A DNA stretch of 33,537 nucleotides from Oxalobacteraceae bacterium (lineage in GTDB: Bacteria; Pseudomonadota; Gammaproteobacteria; Burkholderiales; Burkholderiaceae_D): assembly GCA_947445995.1 (NCBI GenBank), contig CANFED010000005.1, positions 1 through 33,537 on the forward strand, given 5' to 3'. This document shows, piece after piece, positions 29,884 through 33,537 of this stretch. Position numbers and translations under genes: made by a program. Every line of letters begins with the position of its first letter. Position 1 is the first letter of the stretch. The notes under the pieces are model-generated. The model was not told the DNA's origin. It saw only the letters and a program-made list of their open reading frames with translations, and searched no databases.

Positions 29884-31296
29884 TTATTTGTTTTCGAAGA
29901 CCCATTGCAGCAAGGCGTCCTGCGCTTCGCCACCACGTGCAGCATTCGGATCGTTAATCAGACAGACCACCGCATACTGCTTGCCGGAAGCCGCTTGCAC
30001 ATAGCCGGCGATGCTGCGCACATCTTGCAGGCTACCGGTCTTGATGTGCGCATGGCCGGACACTCCCTCGAAGCGCAAGCGCTTGCGCATCGTACCGTCG
30101 TAACCGACCAGCGGCAGTGACGAAATAAATTCCGGCATCGTCGGTGCCCGGTAGGCAGCCGACAGCAAGGCACCCAGCGTCCGCGATGAAATCCGTTCGA
30201 GGCGCGACAGGCCCGCACCGTTTTCCAGTACCAGGCCGGTCGCATCGATCTGCCTCGCGGCCAGCCATCCGGCGATGGCGCTGCGGCTGGCCGCGATGCT
30301 GGCCGGCTGCAGTTGCACCGTGCGGCCCAGCGTCAGGAACAACTGTCGCGCCATCACGTTATTGCTGAACTTGTTGACGTCCCGAATCAGCTCGGGCATC
30401 GTCGGCGATTCCCACTGCGCCAGTGCCACGTCATCCGTCGTCACGACACCATCGATAACGCTGCCGCCGAACGTGCCTCCCAGCTCGGTCCAGAGCTGAC
30501 GAAAAACCAGCTCCAGATACCGGTTTCTGCTCAACTGATACGGCGATACCTGCCAGATTTTTTCGCCGCAACCAAGCGCATACGTGCCATCAAAACTGGC
30601 ACCGGCAGGATCGAGCGTGGCGCTGATTGGCGCGCGCCAGTCACCGGTGCATTCGCCGCTGGTGAGCTGGGGCGGACGGATCGGATAACCGCTCAGTGCC
30701 GGATCAAGCCGCACCTTCACCACGCCCTGTGCGCGGTCCGGCATGAAGCTCACTGCCAGGGCACGGAAGTTGAGCAGCAGCGCATCGGGACCGACGTTAT
30801 AAGCCTTCAGCGGATCGCCATCAAACAGTGCAGGATCGACCACCGTGTCATCAAAGGCGCTGCGATCGAGCACCACGTTGCCCCGAATGTCACGCACGCC
30901 CTGCGCCCGAATTTTGCGCAGGAATAGCCAGAAATTCTCGATGACGAGTTTCGGGTCGCCGCTGCCGCGCAAGATCAGATCGCCCTGCAACTGCCCATCC
31001 TGCAGCGCGCCGCGCCGGTACGCCTCGGTGGTAAAGCTATAAGTCGGGCCAAGCAGATCGAGGGAGGCACTGGTGGTCAGCAACTTCATTGTCGAAGCCG
31101 GATTGAGGGGAAGCTCGGGATTGAGGCTGAGCACGTTTCGGCCACTCGCCATATCGACCACCTCGATGCCGATACCCGATGGTGCAATGCCCGCACGCTT
31201 GAAGGCCGCCGCAACCGGTGCCGGCAATCCGGCGTGAACTGTACCTGCAAGCAACAAAGTAACCAGCACAACTTGGAGTCTCATCAGAATTCGCAT
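29884..31296 (-). CDS. dacB: D-alanyl-D-alanine carboxypeptidase/endopeptidase (PBP4 family)
   Basis: Signal peptide MRILMRLQVVLVTLLLAGTVHA; NPASTMKLLTTSASLDLLG (SxxK), NKFSNNVMARQL (SxN), HIKTGSLQDVRSIAGYV (KTG); ORF extends to 31326. Confidence 0.94.
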   Translation of the reverse strand: MRILMRLQVVLVTLLLAGTVHAGLPAPVAAAFKRAGIAPSGIGIEVVDMASGRNVLSLNPELPLNPASTMKLLTTSASLDLLGPTYSFTTEAYRRGALQDGQLQGDLILRGSGDPKLVIENFWLFLRKIRAQGVRDIRGNVVLDRSAFDDTVVDPALFDGDPLKAYNVGPDALLLNFRALAVSFMPDRAQGVVKVRLDPALSGYPIRPPQLTSGECTGDWRAPISATLDPAGASFDGTYALGCGEKIWQVSPYQLSRNRYLELVFRQLWTELGGTFGGSVIDGVVTTDDVALAQWESPTMPELIRDVNKFSNNVMARQLFLTLGRTVQLQPASIAASRSAIAGWLAARQIDATGLVLENGAGLSRLERISSRTLGALLSAAYRAPTMPEFISSLPLVGYDGTMRKRLRFEGVSGHAHIKTGSLQDVRSIAGYVQAASGKQYAVVCLINDPNAARGGEAQDALLQWVFENK

Positions 31297-31375
31297 AGCA
31301 TTACAACCATATCGCCAGATAAACATAACAACCGATTATCCCATGCGCCACTCTTCGTCTGATCAAGGAAATTCT

Positions 31376-31834
31376 ATGCCCTCCGCTCCACCCGCCGCTG
31401 ACGATATGCTGGCACTGGATAACCAGTTTTGCTTCGCGCTGTATTCTGCCTCGCTGGCAATGACCAAGACCTACAAACCGTTTCTCGAAAAGCTAGGCAT
31501 CACCTATCCGCAATACCTGGTGATGCTAGTGCTTTGGCAAAAGGACGATGTACTGGTCAAGCATATTGGTGAAAAACTATTCCTTGACTCGGGCACGCTG
31601 ACACCACTGCTCAAACGCCTCGAAGTATTGGCACTGGTCGTGCGTACGCGTGACGACATCGACGAGCGCCAGGTCCGCATCACCCTGACCCGCGAAGGTC
31701 GTCTGCTCAAGCGCAAAGCCCAGGGCATACCGGAGCAAATTGTCTGCGCCAGCGGCAAGACGCCGACCACGCTGGTGGGCATGCGCTCGCAACTGCTGCA
31801 GATACGGGACGACCTGATCAGCAGTAACGAATAG
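31376..31834 (+). CDS. ohrR: MarR-family organic peroxide sensor, OhrR-like
   Basis: MPSAPPAADDMLALDNQFCFALYSASLAMTKTYKPFLEKLGITYPQYLVMLVLW...LDSGTLTPLLKRLE...DERQVRITLT; directly upstream of ohr. Confidence 0.92.
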   Translation: MPSAPPAADDMLALDNQFCFALYSASLAMTKTYKPFLEKLGITYPQYLVMLVLWQKDDVLVKHIGEKLFLDSGTLTPLLKRLEVLALVVRTRDDIDERQVRITLTREGRLLKRKAQGIPEQIVCASGKTPTTLVGMRSQLLQIRDDLISSNE

Positions 31835-31860
31835 CAACCCGCAATCAATTTATATTTCGA

Positions 31861-31889
31861 GCAATTAAATTGCACACAATCTAATTGTG
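31861..31889. promoter_or_regulatory. Tandem palindromes, candidate OhrR operator for ohr
   Basis: GCAATT-a-AATTGC (31861-31873) and CACAAT-cta-ATTGTG (31875-31889), both perfect inverted repeats with centres 15 bp apart. Confidence 0.7.
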
Positions 31890-31947
31890 AGTTAGACTGA
31901 GCCACGCCATCGATCTTGATGCCGCTCTACTCACCATTGGGAAAACC

Positions 31948-32367
31948 ATGCAAATCATCTATACCGCAGAAGCCACGTCTACCGGCGGCCGTGAAGGCCG
32001 TTCAGTCAGCAGCGACAAGCATATCGACCTGAAGCTGTCGACACCGAAGGAAATGGGCGGTGCTGGCGGCGACGGCACCAATCCGGAACAACTGTTCGCA
32101 GCAGGTTATTCAGCCTGCTTCATCGGCGCGATGAAATTCGTTGGCAATGCGACCAAGGTCGCCGTACCGGCAGATACCTCGATCCATGCTGAAGTTGGCA
32201 TCGGCCCGAACGACAAGGGCGGCTTCGGCATCGCCGTCACCCTCAACATCAGCGTTCCCGGCATGGACAGGGCCGCAGCGCAAACGCTGGTCGACAAGGC
32301 GCACGAAGTTTGCCCGTATTCGAACGCGACCCGCGGCAATGTGGATGTAAAGATCGTACTGGTCTGA
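31948..32367 (+). CDS. ohr: Organic hydroperoxide resistance protein (Ohr/OsmC family)
   Basis: 139 aa; [22 protein letters not shown] and [14 protein letters not shown] with the two catalytic cysteines. Confidence 0.96.
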   Translation: MQIIYTAEATSTGGREGRSVSSDKHIDLKLSTPKEMGGAGGDGTNPEQLFAAGYSACFIGAMKFVGNATKVAVPADTSIHAEVGIGPNDKGGFGIAVTLNISVPGMDRAAAQTLVDKAHEVCPYSNATRGNVDVKIVLV

Positions 32368-32399
32368 AGTAGAGCGATCGGGAGTAATACGTAACCCTT

Positions 32400-32445
32400 G
32401 CGGCTGGCCCAGGATACCTATCCGCGGCCAGCCGCTTTGCATTTT
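32400..32445 (+). terminator. Putative terminator of ohr
   Basis: GCGGCTGGCC (32400-32409) / GGCCAGCCGC (32426-32435), perfect 10-bp stem, followed by tttgcatttt. Confidence 0.65.
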
Positions 32446-32548
32446 GACGCGACGCTGGATAACGCAACATTCGATGAACAAACAAGTCGTCAACCTCGGC
32501 GCTGACGCCCGTGCAGCAGACGTCAAGCACTCTTTCTCACCGCCCCCG

Positions 32549-32576
32549 CTTGAAAAACAAGCATGTCGCCCATATA
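32549..32576 (+). promoter_or_regulatory. Sigma32-type heat-shock promoter of groESL
   Basis: CTTGAAA (32549-32555), then CCCATATA (32569-32576) with a 13-bp gap. Confidence 0.8.
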
Positions 32577-32577
32577 C

Positions 32578-32604
32578 TTAGCACTCGTCGGGAGAGAGTG
32601 CTAA
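32578..32604. promoter_or_regulatory. CIRCE element (HrcA operator)
   Basis: TTAGCACTC-N9-GAGTGCTAA, perfect consensus. Confidence 0.97.
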
Positions 32605-32716
32605 CAACTTCCCTGGCGGTCCACTTTTCTGGTGCGGTAATGCTGCGCAGTGAAGTCTTCTTTGCAGCAGTATTGCCGCAAAACAATCGTAACCTACTGA
32701 ACTTTAAGGAGTTTTC

Positions 32717-33007
32717 ATGAACCTTCGTCCACTGCACGATCGCGTCATCGTCAAACGCCTCGACCAGGAAACAAAAACTGCGTCCGGCCTCATCATCCCT
32801 GAAGCAGCCGCTGAAAAACCGGATCAAGGCGAAGTACTCGCCGTCGGTAACGGCAAGATTCTGGAAGATGGCAAAGTCCGTCCGCTTGATGTCAAGGTCG
32901 GCGACCGCGTTTTGTTCGGTAAATATTCGGGTCAGGCAGTCAAGATTGCCGGCGACGAATTGCTGGTCATGCGCGAAGAAGACATCATGGCAATCGTTCA
33001 AAAGTGA
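32717..33007 (+). CDS. groES: Co-chaperonin GroES
   Basis: 96 aa [47 protein letters not shown]. Confidence 0.99.
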   Translation: MNLRPLHDRVIVKRLDQETKTASGLIIPEAAAEKPDQGEVLAVGNGKILEDGKVRPLDVKVGDRVLFGKYSGQAVKIAGDELLVMREEDIMAIVQK

Positions 33008-33085
33008 TGCAACTGACCGGTCGCGATGACTGGTCAACACGCATCCTGCGTTGGTCGGAACCCGTCACAACGCAATCCCAACTGA

Positions 33086-33537
<452 letters not shown>

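Noticed and set aside
32474-32581. 35-aa ORF MNKQVVNLGADARAADVKHSFSPPPLEKQACRPYT upstream of groES
   Set aside because: It runs through the sigma32 promoter and into CIRCE, has no good SD, and would not be on the groES transcript; most likely chance.

Overview
The window looks like ordinary betaproteobacterial core chromosome, probably Burkholderiales/Oxalobacteraceae-like (inferred from gene content and protein style). Coding density is high. I see no IS element, prophage, CRISPR array or tRNA/rRNA gene. In order: ispH (partial), FKBP PPIase, radC, rpmB-rpmG, fatty acid desaturase, MscS channel, RsmB-type methyltransferase, purN, a barstar-like inhibitor next to an RNase Sa-like secreted ribonuclease, a small Pro/Tyr/His-rich exported protein, patatin, a lipoprotein gamma-glutamyltransferase, an SDR, H+-pyrophosphatase, adk, kdsB, Trm112-like protein, lpxK, exbD, exbB, xseA, sodB, ahpC, ahpF, DUF2076, a GspE/PilB-type ATPase with an expanded repeat N-terminus, prolyl oligopeptidase, DUF427, dacB, ohrR, ohr, groES and groEL (partial). 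The observations most worth following up are: (i) a 19-codon His-rich leader ORF with its own Shine-Dalgarno sequence, whose stop overlaps the start of the GspE-like gene; (ii) four exact 30-residue MshEN-like repeats in that ATPase; (iii) the RNase Sa/barstar pair; (iv) the palindromes in the ohrR-ohr intergenic region; (v) repeats and a palindrome upstream of ahpC; (vi) stacked sigma32/CIRCE control of groESL; (vii) a DnaA-box pair beside AT-rich DNA upstream of xseA. I found no convincing wholly new multi-gene system. No searches were run; family calls are from recognised motifs.
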